Positions 15,696 to 25,167 of a stretch of DNA of 64,000 nucleotides are shown here, one piece after another; within the stretch, counting starts at the first letter, position 1, and each line of letters opens with the position of its first letter. The notes below the pieces were generated by a model that was not told where the DNA came from, did no database searches, and saw nothing but the letters and a program-made list of their open reading frames with translations. Source of the DNA: Massilia sp. IC2-278 (GTDB lineage Bacteria; Pseudomonadota; Gammaproteobacteria; Burkholderiales; Burkholderiaceae_D); assembly GCF_020708045.1 (NCBI RefSeq), contig NZ_JAJFES010000001.1:496001-560000 (forward strand), read 5' to 3'. A program made the translations under genes and the position numbers.

Positions 15696-17957
15696 ATGCC
15701 CTACGATCCCGCTCCTCCCGCCGTGAAGCCGTATATCCCGGCCACGGCGCAACTACCCGAAATGACCATCCGCGCCCTCGTCATGGGCGTGGTACTGGGC
15801 ATGGTCTTCGGCGCCTCCTCGCTCTACCTGGTGCTGAAGGTCGGCCTGACCGTCAGCGCCTCGATCCCGGTGGCGGTGATCGCCATCACCCTGTTCGGCA
15901 TGTTCAAGAAGATGGGCGGGCGCGAGTCCACCATCCTCGAGAACAGCATCACGCAGACCGCCGGTTCGGCCGGTGAGTCGCTGGCCTTCGGCCTCGGCGT
16001 GACCATGCCGGCGATTATGATCCTCGGCTTCGACCTCGAAATCTCGCGCGTGATGCTGGTCGGGATCCTGGGCGGCCTGCTCGGCATCCTGATGATGATC
16101 CCGATGCGCCGCACCATGATCGTCGACGCCCACCGCGAACTGAAATACCCGGAAGGCACGGCCTGCGCCGAAGTGCTGAAGGCCGCCGCCACCGACACCT
16201 CGCGCGAAGCGGCCGGTGAAGTGCGCGTCGAAGGTTCGGATGCGGCGCGCGACGCCAAGCGCCGCGCCGCCATCATCTTCGGCGGCTTCGGCCTGGGCCT
16301 CCTGTACAAGGTGGCGAACGTCTCGCTCAAGGGCTGGAAGGACGTCGCCAACTTCGAGTTCGGCGCGCCGCTGAAGGCCGGTTCGGCCGGCGCCGAGCTG
16401 TCGCCGGAACTGGTGGGCGTGGGCTACATCATCGGCCCGCGCATCGCGTTCACGATGGCGGCCGGCGGCGTGCTGTCTTACCTGATGCTGATCCCGATGA
16501 TTAAGTTCTTCGGCGAGCTGCTGACGGTGCCGCTGTCGCCGGCGACGATGCTCATCAAGGACATGTCGCCGGACGACATCCGCGACGCCTACGTGCTGTA
16601 CATCGGCGCCGGCGCCGTGGCGGCAGGCGGCCTGATCTCGCTGGTGCGTTCGCTGCCGTCGATCTGGAATGGCCTGAAGGGCGGCCTGGCCGGCATGGGT
16701 AAGAATAAGGCCAGCACGCCGAACGCCGGCCTGCGCACCGACCAGGACATCTCCTTCAAATGGGTGGCGATCGGCTGCCTGGCGATTATCGCCATCATCA
16801 CTTTCGCCACGCCGCTGCACATGAACCTGCTGGGCGCGCTGCTGATCCTGGTGTTCGGCTTCCTGTTCGCCACCGTGTCCTCGCGCCTGACCGGCGAAGT
16901 CGGTTCCTCGTCGAACCCGATTTCCGGCATGGCCGTGGCCACGCTGCTGTTTACCTGCCTGATCTTCCTGCTGATGGGCTGGACCGGCGGCCGTTACTAC
17001 GTGACCGCGCTGTCGGTCGGCGCCATCGTCTGCATCGCCGCGAGTAACGCCGGCACCACCTCGCAGGACTTGAAGACCGGCTTCCTGGTCGGCTCGACGC
17101 CGCGCCTGCAGCAGTACGCGATCCTGTGCGGCGCTTTTGCCTCGGCGCTGATCCTGGGGCCGATTTTGCTGAAGCTGAACGATGCCGGCACCGTGTACGT
17201 GCCGGCGGCCCAGGTGGCGCCTGGCGTCACGGTCGATGTGACCAAGCTGACCGAGACCGCGCAGCTGCAAGGCCCGCAAGCCGAGAGCGACAGCAAGACG
17301 TATAAAGTCTGGCGCAAGACGGATACCGTGGGCGGGCCGGAAGGCAAGTACCTGGTGGCCGACGACGGCAAGCTGGCATACCTGGTCGACCCGGGTATCA
17401 ATGGTCACTACCACCAGCGCCCGGACGGTACGGAGGTCAAGAAGTACGATGCGCCGAAGGCGGTGCTAATGTCCTACATCATCAAGGGTATCCTCGACCA
17501 GCAACTGCCGTGGACGCTGGTGCTGTTCGGCGTGATGATCTCGGTGGTGCTGGAACTGGCCGGCATCCAGGCGCTGGCGTTCTCGGTGGGCGTGTATTTG
17601 CCGCTGGTGTCGACGCTGCCGATCGCCGTCGGTGGCGCGGTGCGCTGGGTGGCGGACCGCCGCAACAACAAGCTGCCGCAGTACGCCAAGCTCAATGACG
17701 AAGAGCGCCAGGCCGCGGGCGACCGCAGCTCGGGCACCTTGCTGGCCTCGGGCTATATCGCCGGCGGCGCGCTGGCCGGCATCGTGATTGCGATCACGGC
17801 GGGCGTGATGACCAACTTCGACAGCATGATGGCGAAGTGGGCGGAAGGGTCGAATCCCTTCTTTGCGGGGGTGAATGCGGACTTGCTGTCCTTGATACCG
17901 TATGCGGCGATCGTGCTGCTGCTGTACTGGGTGGCGCGCGAAAAGGCGCAGAAGTAA
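15696..17957 (+). CDS. OPT-family oligopeptide transporter
   Basis: A 753-residue integral membrane protein with about 15 hydrophobic segments, of OPT family length. The N-terminal region has MTIRALVMGVVLGMVFGASSLYL and the conserved NSITQTAGSAGESLAFG, followed by KYPEGTACAEVL, both typical of bacterial OPT members. A soluble segment around residues 505-590 (VPAAQVAPGVTVDVTKLTE..., then HYHQRPDG) interrupts the membrane part. It likely imports oligopeptides across the inner membrane by proton coupling. The AAGGA ribosome site fits ATG 15696, and a clean intrinsic terminator follows. Confidence 0.9.
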   Translation: MPYDPAPPAVKPYIPATAQLPEMTIRALVMGVVLGMVFGASSLYLVLKVGLTVSASIPVAVIAITLFGMFKKMGGRESTILENSITQTAGSAGESLAFGLGVTMPAIMILGFDLEISRVMLVGILGGLLGILMMIPMRRTMIVDAHRELKYPEGTACAEVLKAAATDTSREAAGEVRVEGSDAARDAKRRAAIIFGGFGLGLLYKVANVSLKGWKDVANFEFGAPLKAGSAGAELSPELVGVGYIIGPRIAFTMAAGGVLSYLMLIPMIKFFGELLTVPLSPATMLIKDMSPDDIRDAYVLYIGAGAVAAGGLISLVRSLPSIWNGLKGGLAGMGKNKASTPNAGLRTDQDISFKWVAIGCLAIIAIITFATPLHMNLLGALLILVFGFLFATVSSRLTGEVGSSSNPISGMAVATLLFTCLIFLLMGWTGGRYYVTALSVGAIVCIAASNAGTTSQDLKTGFLVGSTPRLQQYAILCGAFASALILGPILLKLNDAGTVYVPAAQVAPGVTVDVTKLTETAQLQGPQAESDSKTYKVWRKTDTVGGPEGKYLVADDGKLAYLVDPGINGHYHQRPDGTEVKKYDAPKAVLMSYIIKGILDQQLPWTLVLFGVMISVVLELAGIQALAFSVGVYLPLVSTLPIAVGGAVRWVADRRNNKLPQYAKLNDEERQAAGDRSSGTLLASGYIAGGALAGIVIAITAGVMTNFDSMMAKWAEGSNPFFAGVNADLLSLIPYAAIVLLLYWVAREKAQK

Positions 17958-17962
17958 AGAGA

Positions 17963-17987
17963 ACGGGCGCTGGTGGCGCCCGTTTTC
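17963..17987 (+). terminator. intrinsic terminator of the OPT transporter gene
   Basis: Arms ACGGGCGC (17963-17970) and GCGCCCGT (17976-17983) pair around TGGTG, followed by TTTT, six bases past the stop codon. Confidence 0.85.
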
Positions 17988-18020
17988 ATTGGTACTGCAT
18001 GCGTCGCCTGGTCACTAACG

Positions 18021-18100
18021 ATGAGACAGCGTGGACACAGGTGTCCACCCTACGAAACCCCGCAGTTGTAGGGTGGACTCCCGAGTCCACGCTGTCTCAT
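18021..18100. repeat. paired REP-like palindromes, mixed stem words ACAC/GTGT and ACTC/GAGT
   Basis: Copies at 18021-18053 and 18068-18100 in inverted orientation. The stems are GTGGACAC-AG-GTGTCCAC and GTGGACTC-CC-GAGTCCAC. The outer 16 bases (ATGAGACAGCGTGGAC) are exactly repeated in inverted form at the other end, so the whole 80-base unit can fold back on itself. It lies between the convergent OPT and epimerase genes. Confidence 0.85.
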
Positions 18101-18119
18101 CGCATGCGTTGACGCGCCT

Positions 18120-19043
18120 TCAAACAAACGCCAGATCGTGCGTCCGAATCACATCATCCAGCCACGCGTCCGTATGGCTGAACCGATATCCCAACTCCAG
18201 CGCACGCGACGTATCCAGCACCATCGGCGTGCTGAAGTCAAAAGGCGACAACACTCCCGGCGCTGTCGCCTCGTTCACGCGCGTAAAGCGCGCCGATGCA
18301 TCCAGCGCCTCCGCCACCCGCCCGAACAACGCATGCGCCGACAGCGGCCCGCCCGACGCCGCATTCACCGGCCCCGTGAAGCTTTCGCCACCCACCCAGT
18401 CCAGGAAGGCCGCCGCCTCCTGCGTCCCCAGGAATGACACCGCCGCCCCCGCATGCGCATACGGCAGCGCCGCACCCGTGCGCAGCAGATCGACGTAATA
18501 CGCCAGCCGCCCCGTGAATTCCTCCGGCCCGCCCAGCACGTGGGCCAGGCGCGCCGTCACCAGCGGCAGCGAGCCGTCGCGGTAGAGGTAAGCCTCGGCC
18601 TGCACCTTGCCCGCCACGTAGCTTTCCACCGCCAGCTTCGGATCGTGCCAGGGATAGCCGGTGTCGATGGCCTGCGCCAGCACGGGCAGGTCGTCCTCGC
18701 ATAGCAATGAGCCGCGCGGCCGGATGCCGCGGTACACGTCGATCGTCGAGGTCATCACATAACGCCCGACCTTGCCCGCAAAGCTGCGTACGGCGATCGC
18801 CGCATCCAGCGGGCTGTAGCACATCTGGTCGAAGACCACGTCGTAGCGCTTTCCGGCAAAGGCGGCGCGCATCGCGGCTTCGCTGCGGCGGTCGACGCGG
18901 ATGCGCTCGATGCGGCTTCCGAAAGGATCCGGCGCATAGCCGCGGGTGGCGATCGTCACGCGGTGGCCGGCGCGCAGCAGGCGCTGCACCAGCAGCTTGC
19001 CGAAATAGCGGGTCCCGCCGATCACCAATAGTTCCTTCTGCAT
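18120..19043 (-). CDS. NAD(P)-dependent epimerase/dehydratase-like (atypical SDR) protein
   Basis: A 307-residue Rossmann-fold protein starting at ATG 19043 after AAGGAG. The N-terminus LLVIGGTRYFGKLLVQRLL carries the GxxxxFG nucleotide-binding turn typical of extended or atypical short-chain dehydrogenases, followed by VTIATRGYAPDP. YDVVFDQMCYSPLDA and YVMTSTIDVYRG are the usual Rossmann strands. The catalytic Tyr-x3-Lys appears altered: the region after WHDPKLAVESYVAGKVQAE gives a YVAGK-type site. It resembles plant and bacterial RNA-binding or epimerase-like SDR proteins. It is divergent from a LysR gene, its likely regulator. The substrate is unknown. Confidence 0.8.
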   Translation of the reverse strand: MQKELLVIGGTRYFGKLLVQRLLRAGHRVTIATRGYAPDPFGSRIERIRVDRRSEAAMRAAFAGKRYDVVFDQMCYSPLDAAIAVRSFAGKVGRYVMTSTIDVYRGIRPRGSLLCEDDLPVLAQAIDTGYPWHDPKLAVESYVAGKVQAEAYLYRDGSLPLVTARLAHVLGGPEEFTGRLAYYVDLLRTGAALPYAHAGAAVSFLGTQEAAAFLDWVGGESFTGPVNAASGGPLSAHALFGRVAEALDASARFTRVNEATAPGVLSPFDFSTPMVLDTSRALELGYRFSHTDAWLDDVIRTHDLAFV

Positions 19044-19148
19044 GGCTTCTCCTTGACGAATCGGATATATTTTGTGCTCAGCAGCAAAAACCGGCAAACA
19101 AGAAAAATCGGGCACTATGAACAAGAAAAATTTAATCTGGGCGGCGCC

Positions 19149-20048
19149 ATGAAGCCGCTGCGCAGCCTGTCGGGACTCATCGATTTCGAGTGCGCGGCGC
19201 GCTGGGGCAGCTTCAAGCTGGCCGCGCGCGAGCTGCACAAGACGCCGGCCGCGGTCAGTTTGCAGGTCAAGCAGCTGGAAGAGACGGTCGGCTTTCCGCT
19301 GTTCGTGCGCCACCCGCGCCATATCTCGCTCACTGCAAAAGGCGAGGAGCTGGCGATTGCCATCGGCCGCATGCTGGGCGACCTGCGCGCCAAGGTCGGC
19401 GCCCTGCAGCGCGGCGACGAGGAATCGGTGCTGCGCATCTCGACCACGCATTCGTTCGCCATCAAATGGCTGGTGCCGCGCATGCACCGCTTCACCAAGC
19501 TGTATCCCGAGCTCGACATGCGCATCGACTCCAACGATGCGCCGGTGGACCTGGAAGCCGACACCACCGACGTCGCCATCCGCTACGGACAGGTGCGCGA
19601 CGGCGACCCGGCGCTGCTGTTCCGCGAGCGCCTGGTGCCGGTGTACAGCCCGGAATTGCTGAAGGAGGGCGAGCCCGGGCTGACCCTGGCCGACCTGGCG
19701 CGCCAGCCGCTCCTGTGCGAAAAGTCGCCCGAATCCTGGCTGCAGCTGCTCAACGAAAACCGCGCCCTGAAGGGCAAGTACGATTTCTCGCGCGGCTACA
19801 GCCACTGGGGCGTGCTGGTGCAGGCAGCCGTGGCGGGGCAGGGCGTGGCCCTGGTGCCCTACGGGATCGCCTGCCAGGACATCGCCTCCGGCGCACTGCG
19901 CCAGATTCCCTGCCGCAGCGCGCCTTTCGACATGGGCTACCGCTTCCTGGCGAATCCGCACAAGGAAAGCATGCGCAAGGTACAGCGCTTCCGCGACTGG
20001 ATGGTGAGCGAGATGGAGGCAATGCGGCGCGAACTGGATGAAGAATAA
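19149..20048 (+). CDS. LysR family transcriptional regulator (GcvA-like)
   Basis: A 299-residue LysR protein. Residues 1-60 are the winged helix-turn-helix (LIDFECAARWGSFKLAARELHKTPAAVS, then LFVRHPRHISLTAKG). Residues 90-290 form the periplasmic-binding-like effector domain, with STTHSFAIKWLVPRMHRF and DVAIRYGQV, both usual in the GcvA subgroup. It is divergent from the epimerase-like gene, from which LysR proteins often control transcription. The start at ATG 19149 is chosen because the fold begins there; longer in-frame extensions run into the intergenic region. Confidence 0.9.
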   Translation: MKPLRSLSGLIDFECAARWGSFKLAARELHKTPAAVSLQVKQLEETVGFPLFVRHPRHISLTAKGEELAIAIGRMLGDLRAKVGALQRGDEESVLRISTTHSFAIKWLVPRMHRFTKLYPELDMRIDSNDAPVDLEADTTDVAIRYGQVRDGDPALLFRERLVPVYSPELLKEGEPGLTLADLARQPLLCEKSPESWLQLLNENRALKGKYDFSRGYSHWGVLVQAAVAGQGVALVPYGIACQDIASGALRQIPCRSAPFDMGYRFLANPHKESMRKVQRFRDWMVSEMEAMRRELDEE

Positions 20049-20080
20049 AAAAACGGCAGCCCGCAGGCTGCCGTTTTTCA
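20045..20080. terminator. bidirectional intrinsic terminator between lysR-type and POT genes
   Basis: Arms AAACGGCAGCC (20051-20061) and GGCTGCCGTTT (20066-20076) around CGCA. There is a T-run on the right for the + gene and an A-run on the left (T-run on the minus strand) for the convergent POT gene. Confidence 0.9.
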
Positions 20081-20099
20081 TTGAAGCTTGATGATGCGC

Positions 20100-21605
20100 T
20101 TACTTCACGCCGTGCATCAGCTTCTGGATCAGCGGTGCGATCAGGAACAGCAGCACGCCGCCGCCCACCAGCGACCAGAAGCCGAAGGTGTAGCCGTCGA
20201 GCGCCGAAACGATCGACATGCCCGATTCGCCCGAGACGTGCGAAGCGAAGATGCCCGACAGGTTGTTGCCGATACCGGTCGACAGGAACCAGCCGCCCAT
20301 GCCCAGGCCGACCAGGCGTACCGGGGCCAGCTTGGTGACCATCGACAGGCCGATCGGCGACAGGCACAGCTCACCGATCGACTGGATCACGTAGACCATG
20401 AACAGGGTCCAGAACGGGATCTTGTTGTCGGCGTCGACCAGCACGGACAGCGCATACATCAGCAGGCCGAAGGCCAGACCGTTGAAGATCAGGCCGAGGC
20501 CGAACTTGCGTGGGATCGACGGATTCGCGTTGCGCTTGCCGAGCATGACCCAGATGGCGGCGATGATCGGTGCGCAGGCGATGATGGCGACCGAGTTCAC
20601 GCTCTGGAACCAGGCGACCGGGAAGACCCAGCCGTTCAGGTCGCGGTCGACGATTTTATCGGCCAGGAAGGTGAACGAGCTGCCCGCCTGTTCGAAGAAC
20701 ATCCAGAACAGGATGTTGAAGGCGAAGATGATCATCATGGCGATGGTCTTGTCGCGCGCGACCTTACCGTTGCGGATACCTTCGACCATCAGCATCAGCG
20801 CCAGGGCGATGAACAGCACGGTGAGGATCACCTGCAGGGTGCCGGCGCCGAGCTTCAGCAGGAAGTACACGCCCGGGATGACGATGATGCTGCCGACGAC
20901 GACGGCGATCGAACGGCCATAGCCTTGCGCGTTGGCGTCGGGTGCGCCGATGCCGGCCAGGGTCTTGCGGCCGATGTAGAACCACACGAGGCTGATCAGC
21001 ATGCCGATGCCGGATGCGAAGAACACGACCTTGTAGGCCGGGGTGTCCGGGTTGCCGAATTGCTGGGCCAGTACCTGGGTCAGGATCGGCGCGATGAAGG
21101 CGCCGGTGTTGATGCCCATGTAGAAGATGGTGAAGCCCGAATCGCGGCGGGTATCGTTCAGAGCATACAGCTTGCCGACCATGGTCGAGATGTTCGGCTT
21201 GAACATGCCGTTGCCGACGATGATGGTGGCGAGACCGAGCTTGAACACGTCTTCGCTCGGTATCGTGATCATGAACAGGCCGGCCGCCATGAAGACGGCG
21301 CCGATCAGGATCGATCGTTGATAACCGATGACGCGGTCGGCGATCAGGCCGCCGAAGACGGCGCCGGCATACACCAGCGCGAGGTAGGAACCGTAGGTCA
21401 GGTTGGCGCTCGCCTGGCCGACGGCGCTGCCCTCATAGAATTGGGCGACGATGTAGAGCACCAGGGCCCAACGGATGCCGTAGAAAGCGAAGCGTTCCCA
21501 GAATTCGGTCATGAACAGCATCCACAGCGGTGCTGGGTGGCCCATGATTTGTTTGAACTCTGGAATCGCGACCTTGTCGGCGGGTGTAGCAGCTGCACCG
21601 CTCAT
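20100..21605 (-). CDS. POT/PTR family proton-coupled peptide transporter
   Basis: A 501-residue MFS-fold protein with about 14 membrane segments. The family hallmark is at residues 32-42, FMTEFWERFAFYG (the ExxERFxYYG motif). Further matches are YAGAVFGGLIADRVIGYQRS, GNGMFKPNISTMVGKLY and FTIFYMGINTGAF. It imports di- and tripeptides with protons. It shares a bidirectional terminator with the LysR gene and is divergent from ppnN. With the OPT gene at 15.7 kb, this window holds two peptide uptake systems. Confidence 0.93.
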   Translation of the reverse strand: MSGAAATPADKVAIPEFKQIMGHPAPLWMLFMTEFWERFAFYGIRWALVLYIVAQFYEGSAVGQASANLTYGSYLALVYAGAVFGGLIADRVIGYQRSILIGAVFMAAGLFMITIPSEDVFKLGLATIIVGNGMFKPNISTMVGKLYALNDTRRDSGFTIFYMGINTGAFIAPILTQVLAQQFGNPDTPAYKVVFFASGIGMLISLVWFYIGRKTLAGIGAPDANAQGYGRSIAVVVGSIIVIPGVYFLLKLGAGTLQVILTVLFIALALMLMVEGIRNGKVARDKTIAMMIIFAFNILFWMFFEQAGSSFTFLADKIVDRDLNGWVFPVAWFQSVNSVAIIACAPIIAAIWVMLGKRNANPSIPRKFGLGLIFNGLAFGLLMYALSVLVDADNKIPFWTLFMVYVIQSIGELCLSPIGLSMVTKLAPVRLVGLGMGGWFLSTGIGNNLSGIFASHVSGESGMSIVSALDGYTFGFWSLVGGGVLLFLIAPLIQKLMHGVK

Positions 21606-21859
21606 GCGGTTCCTCCCGAAATAGTTTTTAAAAAGCTCTCGTGTCGGAAGGCCTTGACGATCCAGCCTTCCAATCCGCTCGCATTTTAGTGGAAATTGCA
21701 GAGCACAAGAAAATTATTTGCCATTGTGGTAAACACGCGCGTGCATGGTGCAGCGCCGCACAAACAGGGCGCAAGGAAGCAGGCATCCTGTGCGCCTTTG
21801 TCGTATATTGGTGAAACAGCATTCGCTGTCATAAGAGTCCAGGAAAAAGGAAGACCAGC

Positions 21860-23230
21860 ATGAACTATGAAGTCGTCGATACCCTGATTTCTCCGGAAGG
21901 CCGGCTGGAAGTGTTGTCCAAGGCCGAAGTGGCCAAGCTGCTCGACACCAGCCAGGGCGGCCTGTATTCCGTGTTCCGCAAATGCGCGCTCGCGGTCCTG
22001 AACTGCGGCAGTTCCATCGACGATGGCAAGGAACTGCTGGAGCGCTACAGCAGCTTCGATATCAGCATCATCCAGCGCGAGCGCGGCATCAAGCTCGATA
22101 TCCGCGGCGCGCCGGCCATCGCTTTCGTCGACGGCAAGATGATCAAGGGGATCCACGAACACCTGTTCGCCGTGCTGCGCGATATCGTGTTCGTGAATTT
22201 CGAAGTCACCGACAACCCGCGTTTCAATTTGTCGAAACCGGAAGGCATCACCGATGCCGTGTTCCACATCCTGCGCAACGCGAATGTGCTGCAGCCGCAG
22301 CGCAATCCGAACCTGGTGGTGTGCTGGGGCGGGCACTCGATCAACCGCGTCGAATACAACTATTCGAAGGAAGTCGGTTATGCGCTCGGTTTGCGCGAGC
22401 TCGATATCTGCACCGGCTGCGGCCCCGGTGCGATGAAAGGCCCGATGAAGGGCGCGAACATCGGCCACGCCAAGCAGCGCTTGCAGAACGGGCGCTATCT
22501 CGGCATTTCCGAGCCGGGCATCATTGCGGCGGAATCGCCGAACCCGATCGTGAACGACCTGATCATCATGCCGGACATTGAAAAGCGCCTGGAAGCGTTC
22601 GTGCGCGTGGGTCACGGGATTTGCGTGTTCCCGGGCGGCGCGGGCACGGCTGAAGAGATTCTCTACATTCTCGGCATCCTGCTGCATCCGGATAATGCCG
22701 AGATGCCGTTCCCGCTGATTTTCACCGGCCCGGCCACTGCGCGCGAATACTTCGAGCAGATCGACGGTTTCATCGCGCAGACCCTGGGTGACAAGGCCCG
22801 CTCGCGTTACAAGATCATTATCGACGATCCGGATGCTGTTGCACGCGAGATGGCGGCGGGGATCAAGCAGGTGCGTGAATTCCGCAAGGCAAAGAGCGAC
22901 GCGTATTACTTCAACTGGCTCCTGAAAATCGACCAGGAATTCCAGCGCCCGTTCAAGCCGACCCACGAGAACATGCGCAATCTGTCGCTGCACAAGAATC
23001 AGGAAACGCATTTGCTGGCGGCGAACCTGCGCCGCGCGTTCTCGGGCGTGGTGGCGGGGAACGTGAAGGAAGAGGGGATTCGCGAGATCGAAAAGCACGG
23101 CAAGTACGAGATCCATGGCGACCCGGAGATCATGGGGCCGATGGATGCGCTGCTGGCGTCGTTCGTGGAGCAGAGCCGGATGAAGTTGCCGGGCAAGGCG
23201 TATGTGCCTTGCTACACCATCGTCCAGTAA
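21860..23230 (+). CDS. ppnN: pyrimidine/purine nucleotide 5'-monophosphate nucleosidase
   Basis: A 456-residue protein matching PpnN (formerly YgdH), which cleaves nucleoside monophosphates to base and ribose 5-phosphate and responds to (p)ppGpp in Escherichia coli. The N-terminal domain (1-140) starts MNYEVVDTLISPEGRLEVLS. The central Rossmann-like LOG domain has VVCWGGHSI, CTGCGPGAMKGPMKGA and the signature VFPGGAGTAEEILY (about 265-280). The C-terminal domain ends in a conserved KLPGKAYVPCYTIVQ. Start ATG 21860 follows AAAAAGGAAG. The gene stands alone and is followed by a 371-base gap with repeats. Confidence 0.93.
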   Translation: MNYEVVDTLISPEGRLEVLSKAEVAKLLDTSQGGLYSVFRKCALAVLNCGSSIDDGKELLERYSSFDISIIQRERGIKLDIRGAPAIAFVDGKMIKGIHEHLFAVLRDIVFVNFEVTDNPRFNLSKPEGITDAVFHILRNANVLQPQRNPNLVVCWGGHSINRVEYNYSKEVGYALGLRELDICTGCGPGAMKGPMKGANIGHAKQRLQNGRYLGISEPGIIAAESPNPIVNDLIIMPDIEKRLEAFVRVGHGICVFPGGAGTAEEILYILGILLHPDNAEMPFPLIFTGPATAREYFEQIDGFIAQTLGDKARSRYKIIIDDPDAVAREMAAGIKQVREFRKAKSDAYYFNWLLKIDQEFQRPFKPTHENMRNLSLHKNQETHLLAANLRRAFSGVVAGNVKEEGIREIEKHGKYEIHGDPEIMGPMDALLASFVEQSRMKLPGKAYVPCYTIVQ

Positions 23231-23290
23231 GCCAAGGGGGAGGTGGACGGCGGGGCCGTCCATGTCGCCGTGCCGGAGCCCGCGGAATCC

Positions 23291-23487
23291 GTAGGGTGGG
23301 CACTCTGTGCCCACGCGGAACGATACGCCGTGTTGGTGCCGTTTCATGCGCCATCGTAGGCAGGTGGCGGTGCATCCAAAAGCGCCATGTTGGCGTCATC
23401 GCAGCCGCGAACGTTTCGGGGCGAATGGTCGCGGCAGCGGACTACGGACAGGCACGTAACCGCGTGGGCACGGCGTGCCCACCGTAC
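23291..23487. repeat. paired REP-like palindromes, stem word GCAC/GTGC
   Basis: Copies at 23291-23318 (GTGGGCAC-TCT-GTGCCCAC) and 23459-23487 (GTGGGCAC-GGC-GTGCCCAC), inverted relative to each other. They lie in the 371-base gap between convergent ppnN and lysS. Apart from these palindromes, a small tandem repeat and the lysS terminator I see nothing coding in the gap. Confidence 0.8.
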
Positions 23488-23493
23488 GGTTGC

Positions 23494-23529
23494 AGCCAAC
23501 AATGCGATCGAAGCCAACAATGCGATCGA
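23494..23529 (+). repeat. 18-base tandem duplication
   Basis: The 18-base unit AGCCAACAATGCGATCGA is present twice, head to tail, next to the second palindrome. A diverged third unit (GTCAGCGATGC...) follows. There is no known role. Confidence 0.8.
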
Positions 23530-23556
23530 TGTCAGCGATGCATTCGCGATCAACAA

Positions 23557-23583
23557 TGAAAAAGGGGCGCCGAGGCGCCCCTT
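23557..23583 (-). terminator. intrinsic terminator of lysS
   Basis: Arms GGGGCGCC (23564-23571) and GGCGCCCC (23574-23581) form a tight hairpin. On the minus strand it is followed by a T-run (A-run at 23559-23563 on the + strand), 20 bases after the lysS stop. Confidence 0.85.
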
Positions 23584-23601
23584 GCTCATCCAATCAAACG
23601 A

Positions 23602-25146
23602 TCAGTCTTCCTTGCGCAAATGCGGGAACAGCAGCACATCGCGGATGTTCGGCGAATCCGTCAAGATCATGATCAAACGGTCGATGCCGATGCCGCAGCC
23701 ACCGGCCGGCGGCATGCCGTATTCCAGCGCACGGATGTAGTCGGCGTCGTAGTACATCGCTTCGTCGTCGCCGGCTTCCTTGGCTTCGACCTGCGACAGG
23801 AAGCGCGCGGCCTGGTCTTCCGGATCGTTCAGCTCGGAGAAGCCGTTGGCGATCTCGCGGCCCACCATGAACAGCTCGAAACGCTCGGTGATGCCGGCAC
23901 GGGTGTCCGATGCACGGGCCAGCGGCGAGACTTCGACCGGGTAGTCGATGATGTAGGTCGGCTCCCACAGCTGCGCTTCGGCGGTTTCTTCGAACAGCGC
24001 CAGTTGCAGCGCGCCCAGGCCGGCGGTAGCGAAAGGCTTGACGCCGAACTTTTTCAGTTCGGCCTTGATGAACTCCGCGTCTTCCAGCTGCTCGGCGGTG
24101 TAGTCCGGCGCGTACTTGTTGATGGCCTGGACGATGGTCAGGCGCTGGAAAGGCTTCGACAGATCCAGCTCGCGGCCGCCGTAGGACAGCACGGCCGTGC
24201 CTTGCGCGTCGATCGCGGCCTGGCGGATCACGGCTTCGGTGAAGTCCATCAGCCAGGTGTAGTCGGTGTAGGCCGCGTAGAACTCCATCATCGTGAACTC
24301 GGGGTTGTGACGGATCGACACGCCCTCGTTACGGAAGTTGCGGTTCACCTCGAACACGCGATCAAAACCGCCGACGACCAGGCGCTTCAGGTACAGCTCC
24401 GGCGCGATACGCAGGAACATCTGCATGTCGAGCGCGTTGTGGTGGGTGATGAACGGTTTCGCCGCGGCGCCGCCCGGGATCGGGTGCAGCATCGGGGTCT
24501 CGACTTCCATGAAGCCGTTCTTTTCCATGAAGCGGCGCATCGACGACAGCGCGGCGGTACGCGCCTTGAAGGTGCGGCGCGTCTCTTCGTTCATGATCAA
24601 ATCGACGTAACGCTGGCGATACTTGGTTTCCTGGTCGGCCAGGCCGTGGAACTTGTCCGGCAGCGGGCGCAGGGCCTTGGTCACCAGGCGCAGGTTCGTG
24701 ACCTTGATGGTCAGTTCGTCGACCTTGGTCTTGAACAGCGTGCCCTCGACGCCCAGGATATCGCCCAGGTCATAGGTGCGGAAGGCTTCCATCGCCGCTT
24801 CGCCGGTGGCGTCCAGGGTCACGTAGATCTGGATACGGCCGTCGGCGCGCGCGCCCGAGGCGTCCTGCAGGGTCGCGAAAGCGGCCTTCTTGCCGGCTTC
24901 GCGTTTCAGCATCATGCGGCCGGCCAGCACCACGGGAACGGCTTTCTCTTCCAGCTCTTCGCGGCTCAAGCTACCGAACTGCTCGTGCAGCTCGGCGGCC
25001 TTGTGTTGCGGCTTGAAGTCGTTCGGGAAGGCGACGCCTTTTTCGCGGATCGCGGACAGCTTCACGCGGCGCTCGGCCATGATCTTGTTTTCGTCGGCCG
25101 CCGGCGTGGCCTGCGTCGTCGCGTTTTCTTGGTTTTCGGTGGTCAT
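23602..25146 (-). CDS. lysS: lysyl-tRNA synthetase, class II
   Basis: A 514-residue class II enzyme that charges tRNA-Lys. Residues 60-160 are the anticodon-binding OB domain ([24 protein letters not shown]). The catalytic domain follows with motif 1 around [15 protein letters not shown], motif 2 [14 protein letters not shown] and motif 3 [14 protein letters not shown], all intact. The N-terminal 20 residues are a polar Gln/Thr extension common in Burkholderiales. It lies 21 bases downstream of the HAD gene in the prfB-HAD-lysS operon and ends at a strong terminator. Confidence 0.97.
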   Translation of the reverse strand: MTTENQENATTQATPAADENKIMAERRVKLSAIREKGVAFPNDFKPQHKAAELHEQFGSLSREELEEKAVPVVLAGRMMLKREAGKKAAFATLQDASGARADGRIQIYVTLDATGEAAMEAFRTYDLGDILGVEGTLFKTKVDELTIKVTNLRLVTKALRPLPDKFHGLADQETKYRQRYVDLIMNEETRRTFKARTAALSSMRRFMEKNGFMEVETPMLHPIPGGAAAKPFITHHNALDMQMFLRIAPELYLKRLVVGGFDRVFEVNRNFRNEGVSIRHNPEFTMMEFYAAYTDYTWLMDFTEAVIRQAAIDAQGTAVLSYGGRELDLSKPFQRLTIVQAINKYAPDYTAEQLEDAEFIKAELKKFGVKPFATAGLGALQLALFEETAEAQLWEPTYIIDYPVEVSPLARASDTRAGITERFELFMVGREIANGFSELNDPEDQAARFLSQVEAKEAGDDEAMYYDADYIRALEYGMPPAGGCGIGIDRLIMILTDSPNIRDVLLFPHLRKED

Positions 25147-25167
25147 GTTGGTACTCGTTTGGTTGGA

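Noticed and set aside
18120-20081. Extension of the epimerase-like frame upstream through the LysR gene
   Set aside because: The ATG at 19043 has an AAGGAG site and starts the Rossmann fold; the upstream part is antisense to the LysR protein.
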